Source of the DNA: Euwallacea fornicatus
Lineage: Eukaryota; Arthropoda; Insecta; Coleoptera; Curculionidae
DNA length: 64,000 bases
Direction of reading: 5' to 3'
Assembly: GCF_040115645.1 (NCBI RefSeq)
Contig: NC_089557.1
Span: 3,790,501 to 3,854,500, forward strand
Both the position numbers and the translations under genes were made by a program. Position 1 is the stretch's first letter. Every line of letters starts with the position of its first letter. Below the pieces are notes generated by a model. That model was not told the DNA's origin and did not search any database. It saw only the letters and a list, made by a program, of their open reading frames with translations. Below, piece by piece: positions 46,060 through 56,909 of this stretch.

Positions 46060-47492
46060 CACTGACTTTCAAAAAAACCGCAACACCAAGAAGAACACAT
46101 CGTACACGTTTGAAATTTTGACATTACTTTGTGTCGGGTAATAGATAAAAACGATCAAAATATCAAAAGAAAATTATTGTGAATAAGTGAAAAAATTTAA
46201 TAATAATTTAATAATGGGTGGTATCTCCTCTTAAATTAATACATTCCTGTAAGCGACGTGGCGTGCTTAAAATTAAATTGTCAATATCTTCCTCTGGTAT
46301 TGTATCCCAGGCAATCGCACCTGCTCGCGGAGTTCATCTATGGTCTCTGGAGGGCGAGCTAAACGTTGAAGTCTCCGACCCATTGTATCCCATACATGCT
46401 CTATTGGGGACAAATCTGGAGAGCGAGCTGGCCAAGGCAAAGTATCCAAATTTTCAGCTTCCAAATACCTCAAAGTATCGTTGGCTACATGTGGTCGCGC
46501 ATTATCCCGTTGAAATGTGCTTCCAGGATGGTCTTGCATGTATGGTACAAGAACCGGTTCTAAGACACTATTAATGTACCTCTGAGCATTTAATCTATCA
46601 TAAATGAAAACAAGAGGAGACCAACTACCATAATGGATGGCACCCCAAACCATGACATCTGGTGTTAAACCAGAATGATGCCTTTCCAAAAAGTCCAAAT
46701 TTAATCGCTCTCCTCTGCGCCTTCTAACAGGTAACCGTCCATCAGATCGCCATAAACAAAATCGGCTCTCATCACTGAACATGATTCTTCTCCACTCATC
46801 CTCCCATTGCACTCTAAGACGACACCACTCCAGTCGGGCCACCCTGTGGTTTTGTGATAATGGAAGCCGACGCATAGGACGATGTGAATTTAGTCCAAAA
46901 CTTCGAATTCAGCGATACATCGTACTAAGGGAGACCCTTCGATTTAGGGTGGCTACCCAGTTAGCACCAAGAGACGGAATTGTTTCAAAAGGGGGGGCCT
47001 GTCGCTGAACGACGAAGTCGCCGGTCTTCGCGTTGGTTCGTCATTCTTGGACGGCCACAACCACGATGACGATTTACTGACCCTTCGTTAGACCAATCTC
47101 TCCAAGCTTTTAGCACTGTCGATGCGTTTCGATCTAATCTACGTGCAATTTCGCGGAAAGGTAAACCTGCCTCATGCATACCAACAATTCTTCCCCTTTC
47201 GAAGGGAGTTAACTGCCGATAAACTGCATTTTGGCGTACACGAGGCATTTTGCACTACCACACATTCAATATGGTACTAAAAATGATACCTTTATCGCTA
47301 TCCGCCTGTAAAAAAATTTGCAAAATGACCGATCGTCACAGATAAAAAGGTAAAGAAAAACTTCATATCGCATCAAAACACGAACTTGAAATTTTTATCA
47401 TTTTTTTCTCTTTACAAGTCTAAAATCATACCAAAATTTCAAATACATACAATGCGTTCTTCTTGGTATTGCGGTTTTTTTGAAAGTGAGTG
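46060..47492 (-). mobile_element. Tc1-like DD34E transposon (CACTNAC ends), family C member 2
   Basis: A 1,433-bp element flanked by TA (46058-59, 47493-94). Left end CACTGACTTTCAAAAAAACC; right end, inverted, CACTCACTTTCAAAAAAACC, followed by GCAA(C/T)ACCAAGAAGAAC. Protein motifs and the CACTCACTTTC start mark it as a cousin of the 41.2-kb element, but the TIR interior differs. Confidence 0.92.
46208..47248 (-). pseudogene. Tc1-like transposase with two frameshifts and one stop
   Basis: Start MPRVRQNAVYRQLTPFERGR at 47248. The helix-turn-helix and GCGRPR hook follow up to a C7 run near 46995, where the frame shifts. In the next frame an in-frame TGA interrupts the YR-IRSFGL motif at about 46911. 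The catalytic part (46875-46318) has MFSDESRFCLW, QRDNARPH and SPDLSPIEHVWD with 34-residue spacing. A second shift near 46315 (AIAWDTIPEED) moves the C-terminus, which ends RGDTTHY at a stop at 46210-46208. Length ~345 residues if repaired, normal for Tc1. Confidence 0.92.
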
Positions 47493-47494
47493 TA

Positions 47495-50124
47495 TGAGAC
47501 TCCGTCATAGAAATGTCACCAGGTAAAAGACGTTATGAGATGAAAAAGGTATTCCTATAATTTGCATAGTCCAAAAAAATGGTCTAATGCGGTCTACCCC
47601 ATGATAAGTGGGACCTACCAAATTACAAACTAAAATTGAATTTATAATTTCTTTAATGTAAGCCCTAAGACGAATCTTTTAAGTTCTAACGTTAAATTTT
47701 CGGTTGACGTCCGAATTAACAAATACCGTGTCTTACGTTAACTTGCTATGGGCCGTCAATGTTAACGAAACGACCTACATGTTAATTCTTCTTACGTCTC
47801 AACGTAACGTGATGAGCCTTACATTAGCGAAGTAAAATAAATTACTTATCAAGGATGTAAAAGGAAAAAAACTAGTTTTGAACGTGGCCATGATCACCGA
47901 AATAATATTACTCCATCAATTTTCACAGTCAAAAATTCAAAATTTCAGATAAATATGTCAAAATCTATAGGAGTGTCGCCAAACAGCGTATCGCATCTTT
48001 CAATTGTTGATATTTTTCTGAACTTTTGAATTTTTGACTGTGAAAATTTCTTTGATAAAATTTGCATTTGCATATTCACTTTAGTAGTGGGGTACGGAAG
48101 CGAAATTTTTTTGAAAAGTGAAGAAAAGCTTTCAGAGACAAAGAGCAATAAACAAGCTAAAAAAACCTACTGAACGAAAGAGCAATTATTGAAATAACGA
48201 ATTTTCGCGTCTCATCGATTCAACAGTTGGTTCAACGAGCCAACCAATTCAAATGCATTGAATTATTTGTGTGTTATATGATCTTTTCGCTTTTAGGAAT
48301 TCGATAGACCACGAACGCTAAGATGAGCTGGAGTAACTTTGCCTCCTGTTGTGAGTTTCCCCTTAACATTTACAATATGGCATCGACCTTCCAAAGAAGG
48401 GTAAGAACTCTCTTTCCGAGTGTCGCTTTTCATGTGCTTGTCCATTCACTGTCCATGTTGACACACCTTAAGAAAGTCCATGTTACACGCCACTCAATAA
48501 TGTTAAGGGGACCACTGCATGTTTTAATGTTTCTTATGTGTGTATTGTGACAAGGTTTGGAAAGTAATGGGTGTGTAATCTTGCCAAAGTTCCGGATTCG
48601 TTAAGCGGGCAATCGGCCTGGAGCGTGCCTGGATCTGTGCCAGAGCTGATAAAAGACTATCCGACTCAAATATACAATCCGGAAAAACGTCACAAAGGGA
48701 TTATGAAATGTTCGATTTAATGTACTGATCCGGTTACGTGTACGGTACTGAAAAGGGGAATTTTACAGTTTCCACGTATTTATCCTGATGTGGATTTTAA
48801 TGCCGGTTTGGAGATTTTTTTGTATTTCGTTCGTAAAAACCTCTTTTGGTATGAACTTCGCTTTAAAATTATTTGCTCTGATACGAAGTTCATGCCATGG
48901 CTTGCACAGTAGGCTTAATAATAGCTTATTTTTGTGGATTTATTCGAAATTTTTTCAAAATTCGATTCTCCCAAAAAAATCTTTCCTCGTTTTCATCAAT
49001 GTTTTTAGAATTTTAGGATGATTATTCCACTTAGTTAAGTGCACCTCAGTTCTTGAACTTTTTCTATTTCACCATTTTTCTTCGTTTTGCATCGTTGCTT
49101 GTCTTTCGTGTCTCCCAATTCAATTTTGTTTCCTAATATATTAAGTTTTAAATTCCCTGACCAACTTTTTGAGTCTCTGTATCCTAATTCCGTACAGTTA
49201 TCTTCTCTGGGCCCATCTAGGATTTATTAGAATGCATTCGAAACGATTTTAGTTTCGCTTATTTTGTTTGAGGTATTTTTATTTTTATTTCTCAACTTGC
49301 CCCGACTTCTTTAGATTTTTGTAGCGCTTTCTTCTCTCTTTCTTGAGGGTTTTAATTATATTTACCTTCCTAAGACGGCCATTGTTTCCGAACTTCAAGT
49401 TTTACAAGAGTTTCAATATTTTGCTTTTCATCTAATTTAGAATAACCCGCTTTCTACTTACTGCATTTAATTTTCGCTTGGAATTCCCTCATTTATGAAC
49501 CGCTTTTAATGAGCTCGCATTTAAAATTTCATGCCTTGACGTGGCATTTTATAATCCAGCCATCACGAACCATGGCATGCAAGCTCGTTTGTAATTTATG
49601 GAACTTTGCTGGTGATACTTTTAGAATCCATTAAAAAGTATAACATTCGATTTACGGGATTTAAGCCATTCCGACCCAGTGTAGATGAAAATCTCATTTC
49701 TGTGCTGTCAGACCACGTGAAATAATGTTTCACCGGATAATGGATGATACCATTCTGGGACATTTTTATTTCCACAGTCTTGTTGCACCACGCTCTAACC
49801 TTTTCGACAATCTAAATTTCCAAAGAAACGTGCCTGTTTATTTCCGGGGTTAAGGGCAAGACCCGCTAGTTCGCAAATTGTAGAACTTAAACATAAGCTT
49901 CTTATAAGCTTAAATGAAACTTTTCGGAAACGTTGCGTATAACCACGATATTCTGAAAGCGCTTTCGTGTTTAAGGGGAGATAGAAGTTCAACAACAAGC
50001 GCGCATAATTTATGTGAGTATGGGTATTATTGGTTTCCTAAAGATGTTATTTAGGAATGTCCTTTTCGAACATGGAGGGGGGGGGGATCTAGGGGACAGT
50101 CCCGGAAATACCCGTTATGACATA
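47495..50124. other. Non-coding DNA
   Basis: No gene is supported. Around 47690-47830 the words AACGT/ACGTTA are unusually frequent. The hairpin at 47919-48046 is listed separately. A G10 tract lies at about 50076-50086, just before the next transposon. Confidence 0.5.
47919..48046. repeat. Inverted repeat, ~28-bp arms
   Basis: TTTTCACAGTCAAAAATTCA (47920-47939), continuing AAATTTCAG, is mirrored at 48018-48046 with one or two mismatches. The spacer is ~70 bases. It may be a short MITE remnant. Confidence 0.65.
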
Positions 50125-50360
50125 TACAGTAGTGGTCAAAATTATAGCAACTTTTTGAAATTTCAAATAATTTAGACTTAACGGCCTAAATTCAAAATAG
50201 GTTTTGAAAATATGATTCTACAATGACTGTTCATCATAGAAGTATATAACAATAGAACAATAATAATTTGTATGCAAAAATAAAAAAATATATTTATTTA
50301 TTTCGACCTGGACAAAAATATAGCAACTTTTCCGAAATAATTATAAAGAGTAATAAAACT

Positions 50361-51411
50361 TCAACAAATAACAAAAGTATTGTTGAATAAATAATATTTT
50401 GTATAATACCCTCGCTGCTGAATAACTTCTGCACATCTTCGTGGCATTGAATTTATTAAATTGTTGATGTAATTGTTATCAATACTCTTCCAGGCTTCGT
50501 GAAGTGCCTGAAATGAATCCTGTAAATTGGAATATGTATTATTCCGAATTTTATTATCCACATCTTCCCACAAATTTTCTATTGGATTGAGATCGGGAGA
50601 TTGCGATGGCCAAGCAAGAACTTCTATCCTTTTCTCTCTAAACCATTCTGAAACAAGTTCCGATTTATGTTTGGGGTCATTATCTTGTTGGAAAAAGCTT
50701 CTTAGTGGCATGGTTTCTTCAAGATATGGTTGTAAATGATTACTGAGGTCGTCTCGGTACATGAACCGATCCATGCGACCTTCTATTTCGTGAAGCGGAC
50801 CCATACCAAAACCAGAGAAACAACCCCAAATCATAATCGAACCTCCTCCATGTTTTACGGTTGGTAAAACAAACTTTTTTTGCAACCCTGCGCCTTTGGG
50901 TCGTCTGACGTATGATGGGCCATCACTTTCAAATAAGTTAAATTTGGACTCATCGCTGAAAACTACCAATTTCCACTTTTCAGATGTCCAGTGTTGGTAA
51001 TTCTGCGCAAACTGAAGTCGGGCCTTCACGTTCTTCTTAGACAGCAATGGTTTTTTCGCTGGTCGCCTACCAAACAATCCATTTTCCACTAATCTTCTTC
51101 TTATGGTCTTGGAACTGATATGAGCTAGGCCCGTTCCCTCTAAATGTGATTTTATACGAGTGGATGATAGAAATGGATTTTTTTGACACATTCGAATTAC
51201 CCATTTATCAGTTCTTTTTGTAGTTTTCCTTGTGCGTCCTGAATTTTTTACAGCTGCCTCACTTCCTGTTTGTCTGAATTTGTGAATAATTCGAGATACA
51301 ATTGAGTCATGCGCACCCAAACTCTACAATTTGGCTTTGCCGTTCGCCACTTTTATACCTCTCAATGATAATTTTCCTGATCTCTAATTAGATCGTTTTA
51401 CCTCGACCCAT
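50361..51411 (-). pseudogene. Tc1-like transposase, family B copy 1
   Basis: The family start is ATG at 51411-51409 (MGRGKTI), followed at once by an in-frame TAA. An extra G in a TTTGGG run near 51327 then shifts the frame just before HDSIVSRII. From there the frame is open for over 310 codons to 50361. It covers the second helix-turn-helix, first aspartate in VFSDESKFNLF, KHGGGSIMIWGCFSGFG, second aspartate in QQDNDPKH and glutamate in SPDLNPIENLW, with 34 residues between them. Only a TTG could start the long frame, so the first helix-turn-helix is lost. Exactly the same stop and shift occur in copy 2; the long frames differ at two residues out of 319. Confidence 0.93.
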
Positions 51412-51642
51412 AATGAAAATCGTCGATTTAATTTAGAATATAAAACGTCTTTAAACACACAAGTGTGTTAATCAAGTGAAACTTTAAAATTCCAAGAGTT
51501 GCTATATTTCTGTCCAGTGTTGGAAAAATATGTTTTGATAGTTTCTTATAGGAATTGTTGATATTTTATTTGGATGCATTTTAAACATCAACGATTGTGG
51601 AAGATAAATAATATAAAAAACGTACTATTATTATTGTATATA

Positions 51643-52395
51643 CAAGGTGTTTCATAACTACGTGTAAAAAATTTAAAGGCGTAATCCTCGACTGATTTTG
51701 AGTCAAAAATGTCTAATAAACATATGTCCGCAAATGCCTTGTTTCCAAGATACAGGGTGTTGACTGAAAGACGTTGAAAAAGGTTTTAAAGGTTCCTAAA
51801 GGTTTGGTGGTATTTACTAAATTGTTTATTGTTAGTTTTTTTGCTACTTCCACTACTATAAACAAGATAGTCAGTGTTATTTTGGTGTTTTACTCTCTAA
51901 AGTGAAAGAATTTAGTTCTGTGTCCCAAAAATCAGATTATACCTCAGTTTTGAAAATTTTTCAAATGCCTAATTACACTAATCAAGAAATGACCAATATG
52001 GTTTTTGTTTGCGGCCTTGCTGATGGTAAGTGTTTGGCAGCGAGGCGCATTAACATGGAAAGGTTTCCAAACCACCAAGCTCCCAACCACCAAACGTTTA
52101 AAAACCTCTTTCAACGTCTTTGTGATACAGGATCTCTTATGAAGTAATTGTGGTCATTTTCAGCAATTCTTATAATTAATCATTAAAGCATTTCCCCAAA
52201 AAATTGTCTTTTCTAAAATTCAAACACCCAAATTGAGTCATTTTGGAAATAAAATCTCTTTTTCTTGTCACATTTCAACACCCTGTATCTTGGAAACAAG
52301 GCATTTGCGGACACATGTTTATTAGACATTTTTGACTCAAAATCAGTCGAGGATTACGCCTTTAAATTTTTTACACGTAGTTAGGAAACACCCTG
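51643..52395 (+). mobile_element. Nested DUF4817-type short element (copy 2)
   Basis: A 753-bp element flanked by TA (51641-42, 52396-97). Ends are CAAGGTGTTTCATAACTACG and, inverted, CAGGGTGTTTCCTAACTACG. A second terminus-like motif TACAGGGTGTTGA lies ~110 bp inside both ends. Relative to copy 1 at 40.4 kb it retains the original right-hand internal sequence after the coding fragment (GTGATACAGGATCTC onward). Confidence 0.88.
51965..52147 (+). pseudogene. Transposase HTH fragment in nested element (copy 2)
   Basis: A 60-residue frame from ATG (MPNYTNQEMTNMVF) through RRINMERFPNHQAPNHQTF to LCDTGSLMK and a TAA. It matches the DUF4817-type DNA-binding region; the motif ETGS/DTGS marks its end in full transposases. 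The frame is open further upstream to 51902, but without ATG. The catalytic domain is absent by deletion, so any product would bind DNA only. Confidence 0.65.
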
Positions 52396-52513
52396 TATAT
52401 ACTATTATATATACAATCAACATCAATATATACTATTATATATTGAGTTTAGCCGAATAGATACATTTTATTTAAAAAATTTTAAAGTTGCTATAATTAT
52501 GACCACTACTGTA

Positions 52514-53641
52514 TATTGATACATCGATATAAATCTACCTCCTCGTAAAATAAGCTGTGACGGATACGCTTCTGATAATTTGTTAATATTCTGTGAGTAA
52601 TTTGGCACGTGGATACGTACTCCTCTAGACTTGATGTAATGATGGCTCTTTTCCGAATTAACGGAATTTTAAATCTATTGTTTTTCGCAAAATAAACAAT
52701 GACGAAGCATAGAGCAAAGCGCTAAAAGTTTTATGCCGGATAACTTCAAATTCGGTAGAAATATCTCAAATACCAGAGAAGTTCCAGTTCAGATTTACTA
52801 ACAGTACCCAGCAGCGGGTGAAATGAAATATTTTGCAGATCAAATACTTGAAGTATTGTTACGGCTGGCGTGCGGCCGCCGCAGATAAAAGAAAAAGGCA
52901 AAAAAGCGTGGCTCCTCCGACCGAGTGATTTATTGCATCTTTTTTTGTATGTCGAAGGTTCCGGTATGTTTGTTTATTTTAATGTTTACTTGTTTGTAAG
53001 TGAAATTGTAGCATATTTCAGTTATAAGATTTCCAACTTCATAAGGAAGCTATTGTTAAAACTGAGAGCGTCTAAGGTTAATACAGTTATCCCAATAAAG
53101 CGGTGGTAATAAACGATATCAAAGTGTTTAAGCAGAGAAATGGAATTTTAATAGTGCACCATTGGTTAGCGAATTGTAATTGGTTTATTTGCCGATTTAA
53201 TAAACCGGATTTGCATTGAAAGCGGGTGTATTGGGATCATTCGGACCCTGAAAATCGCTATCATATAGTATATTTATTATTTCGTGCTGTGCATCGCTAC
53301 TCTGATTCAACCGGTGAGCGGTAAGTTTAAAAAAAGGCTGTAGCCGTATGTTGAAAATTTGAATGCCATTGTATCGTTGTTATCATTGGACCTATGACTG
53401 CTACATTTCCAACAGGGAAATAATAGAGTATTTTTGTATAAATATGTGGCCACTTTTTAGGAATTCATGGCATCTGTTAGAAGTAATGTTATTAAATGCA
53501 TCTCAATGCTACCTCGACAGATACATTTTTTTATATAAAATCAGAAACCTACCACCTCTGATTTTTCGACAATTCAACACATTTGTTATTGATTATAACT
53601 TAACTTTGAAACTCTTGCACGTTGCATTGTTGACCATGAAA
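52514..53641. other. Non-coding DNA
   Basis: No gene or repeat was recognised between two transposons. The frames at 52870-53109 and 53363-53653 have no motifs. Confidence 0.5.
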
Positions 53642-54829
53642 TACAGCATGTAACACACTTGTTCGTACACCCGAGTTTGTTGAAAAAAACATTCGATTTG
53701 TCCTGTTAAAAATCACTTTTTTTATTTTTCGTTTATTCATTTTCGATAAGAAGTCTATTATAATATTATGTACTTAAGTAAAAATGTGTCGAACCGGTTT
53801 TCAATAGTTTAATTGAATAATTTAATATAAATATAGTATTAATTTCATGCAACATTGTTGTTCGTACAATTAAATTGAATATCGTTAAAAAATAGGGTAA
53901 ACATATTTTATCTCGTTTTTTTTCTTTCATCCGGGTAACAAATACTGTAAACAAAGTACCTTCTCCCTTTTTCTAAAATTGTTTCATCAGTTCGATTCAA
54001 AATGTCCAATAGAAAGGAACTAAGTTTAGATTTATAGAAATCTATCGTAAATATGGCTCTTAGGGGCTATAGTTTACGCAAAATAGGACAATTAACAAAC
54101 AAAAAACATTCCACGATCCAATATATTGTGAATAAATTTAGAAATGAAGGCACATGTTCCAATTTTGCCAGAAAAGCGAAGAAAAAGAAGTTAAACGAAC
54201 GAGATGAACGGATGATAGTTCAAAAAATTAAGAAAAATCCTAAATTAAGCGTGCCGAAACTGCGTTCAACTGTCGAAAATACAATTGGCCAACATATCTC
54301 CTGCCAAACAATTCGACGTGTCTTATGGAAAAATGGTTATCACGGTAGAATCCCACGTAAAAGACCATTTGTTAGTGTAGGAAATAAACGGAAAAGGATT
54401 TTATTTGCAAATGAACATTTGAATGAAGATCAGGAGTTTTGGAACAGCGTCATTTGGTCCGACGAGACGAAAATCAACCTTTTCCAGTCAGATGGAATCA
54501 ATAGAGTTTGGAGGAAACCAAATGACGATAATAATCCTCTTAATACGATCCCCACTATAAAACATGGAGGTGGATCTGTGACGATATGGGGCTGTATGTC
54601 GTCAAATGGAGTGGAAAATATCCATTTTATTGATGGCACAATGGATAAATTTGTATATAATGAGATATTAAAAAAAAATGTTAAGGAAAGTGCAATGAAA
54701 TTAGGAATGCCAAGGATCTATAGATTTCAACAAGATAATGATCCCAAGCATACCGCTCTAATTAACAAAGAATGGTTAATTTGGAATGTCCCAAAACTCT
54801 TACGAACCCCTCTACAATCTGCCGACTTA

Positions 54830-56434
54830 CAGTAGTGGCCAAAAGTAGATGAACACGTATTATTAACTGCATTTTTAATAATTCATACCACAAGTCTCTA
54901 TAAATTTTAATATAATTTTTCCGCCAAATAACTAATAGAGTGCCTTTTCTAAAGAAATAAATAAATGATGGATTTTTCATCATATATTGTTAATATACAT
55001 AGAAATACAAAAATAGCTCTGGCCAAAAGTTGATGAACAAAATAAACATAATTTCAAATATTATAAACTCTTATTAACTAAACCAATGAGACAGTATTAT
55101 TAGTCAGTATTTTGTGTAATATCATTTATTTTTTATTACTTCGTTGCATCTCTTGGGCATTGACGATATGAGATGTTCAATAACAGATGGATCCATGCTC
55201 GCCCATGCTTCTTGTAATGCTATGAATAATTGGTCCTTATTCGAGTAGGTTTTTGTCCTAATTTTGTTGTTTAGGATCTCCCATAAATTTTCTATCGGAT
55301 TAAGATCCGGTGACTGCGAGGGCCATGTCATAACAGGTACTATTTCATCTTCTAAAAACTTCTTAACTATCTTTGACGCATGTTTGGGGTCGTTATCATG
55401 CTGAAAAATAAACGTGACCGGCAAAACTTCCTCGATATAGGGTAACATGTGAGTTTTTAATATGTCCCTGTAGATAAATCGGTCCATTATTCCCTCGATC
55501 CTATAAAGTGGACCGATACCGTATCCAGAAAAACATCCCCAAACTAACACTGATCCTCCTCCATGCTTTACGGTTGGTCTGGTATGTTTGGGCAATAAAC
55601 GAGTGTTAGGAGGACGTCTTACATACACATTGCCATCAGATGGAAAGATATTAAATTTCGATTAATCACCAAAACAAACCCTTTTCCATTGCGCTACAGT
55701 CCAATGTTGATGCTCCTTTTGCAAACTGTAATCGGGCCTTAAGGTTCTTCTTTGACAGCAGAGGTTTTTTGGCCGTTCTTCTGGCAAACAAATTAGCCTC
55801 TGCTAGTCTACGTCTTATTGTCCTAGAACTGACAGAAGGAAAACCAATTTCTTCTATTTTGGTCTTTATTTGATTAGATGAAAGAAAGGGATCATGCATA
55901 GACATCTTCTTAATGGCCCTATTTAGTCTTTGGTCAGTTTTTCTAGGACGTCTCGACTTATTCTTAATTGTGGTATCTCCCCTTTGATTGCACCTCTTAA
56001 TTATCATGCAGACAGTGGATCTTTTTAGCTGAAATTGCCTTGCAATTTGTGCTTGACTCACTCCAGCATTATTCGCAGCTACCACTCTTATTTTTAAGTC
56101 TTCAGACACATGAACACCTCGTGGCATTTTAATGAATTATTCTGGTGGCTTACTACTATCGTCCACCAAGATACGAACGTTTAAAACCGAATCGATAAAT
56201 ATCAAAAATATTTCAAAGTTTCTGTTCATCTACTTTTGGCCAGAGCTATTTTTTATTTCTATGTAGATTAACAATGTTTGATAAGAAACTCATTATTTGT
56301 TTGTTTCTTTTTTGGTAAAGCATTCTATTAGTTATTTGGCGGAATAGCAATATTAGATTCTATAGAGACTTAATGGTATAAATTATTAGAAATGCTATGT
56401 TTTATAGGTGTTCATCTACTTTTGACCACTACTG
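54830..56434 (-). mobile_element. Tc1-like DD34E transposon, family A copy 2, nested
   Basis: A 1,605-bp element flanked by TA (54828-29, 56435-36), identical in length and layout to the copy at 23924-25528, including the doubled TGGCCAAAAGTAGATGAACA-type words (one variant has GTTGATG). It lies in the opposite orientation to the transposase it interrupts. Confidence 0.94.
55122..56127 (-). pseudogene. Tc1-like transposase, family A copy 2 (same lesions as copy 1)
   Basis: N-terminal part 56127-55666, catalytic part 55628-55122. It carries the same extra base (55715-55716) before the WTVAQWK region and the same TAA (55664-55662) after the first catalytic aspartate as the copy at 24.2-25.2 kb. 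Over the two open segments the copies differ at only six residues of 321 (Tyr/His, Gly/Arg, Gln/Arg, Ser/Pro, Arg/Gln, Lys/Arg). Here the second aspartate motif reads QHDNDPKH, the ancestral form, and copy 1 has DNDSKH. The motif NPIENLW is intact. Confidence 0.93.
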
Positions 56435-56909
56435 TAAATCCAATCGAGCACTTATGGACAATTTTAAAAAGAAATGTAAGAAAACATCACATTTCCTCGA
56501 AAACCGATTTAAAACATGCAATCGTGAAAGAATGGAATAATATTAGCCCAGAAATCTGTAAAAACTTGGTTTCTTCAATGAATAGAAGGTGTGAAGGGGT
56601 GATTAGAGCTAAAGGTTATTCAACAAAATATTAGGGAATTACCTTTAATGAAAAAAAAATCATTCAAAATTGTTTTCATTTTACGTGTACGAACAACAAT
56701 GTTGCTTCAAAATATTATGTTTTCATAAAACGTTCAAATTTTGTATTAATTGTTTGAGAAATTTAGACTTAAATTGTTGTAGTTATCTTATATTTATTGT
56801 TAATATATGTATAAGAGAATAAAAAATTGATATTCCTACATATAAGCCATCCAAACGACTCTTTTCCTCAATAAACCCGTGTGTACGAACAAGATTGTTA
56901 CATACTGTA

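Larger units (their letters stand above)
50127..52511 (-). mobile_element. Composite Tc1-like DD34E transposon, family B copy 1, carrying a nested element
   Basis: A 2,385-bp element flanked by TA (50125-26, 52512-13). Ends are CAGTAGTGGTC with AATTATAGCAACTTT. A second copy of TATAGCAACTTTT lies ~175 bp inside the left end (50319) and, inverted, at 51497-51507 on the right, giving an IR/DR layout. A 753-bp DUF4817-type element is inserted in the right arm, upstream of the transposase. Copy 2 at 60556-62941 has the same structure, the same nested element at the same site, and one base difference in total length. Confidence 0.92.
54002..56634 (+). pseudogene. Tc1-like transposase interrupted by another transposon
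   Basis: The family start is ATG at 54002 (MSNRKELSL), with an in-frame TAG at 54035-54037. The same frame then stays open from 54053 to the insertion at 54828. It has both helix-turn-helix segments (MALRGYSLRKIGQLTNKKHS...), IWSDETKINLF with the first aspartate, KHGGGSVTIWGC and QQDNDPKH with the second. The insertion splits the SADL/NPIEHLW motif. The remainder (56437-56634) supplies the catalytic glutamate and the C-terminus ending GYSTKY. Removing the insert and one TA restores the frame, with 34 residues between the second aspartate and the glutamate. Apart from the TAG, the insertion is the only damage seen. Confidence 0.92.
53644..56907 (+). mobile_element. Tc1-like DD34E transposon split by a nested Tc1-like element
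   Basis: Ends CAGCATGTAACA and, inverted, CAGTATGTAACA are flanked by TA (53642-43, 56908-09). TTGTTCGTACA occurs twice at each end: 53659-53669 and 53858-53868, and inverted at 56686-56696 and 56882-56892, 196-199 bp apart. This is IR/DR again. Without the insertion (54830-56434 plus one TA) the element is ~1.66 kb. Confidence 0.9.

Noticed and set aside
46218..46574. 118-codon plus-strand frame
   Set aside because: Antisense to the catalytic region of the Tc1-like transposase at 46.2-47.2 kb.
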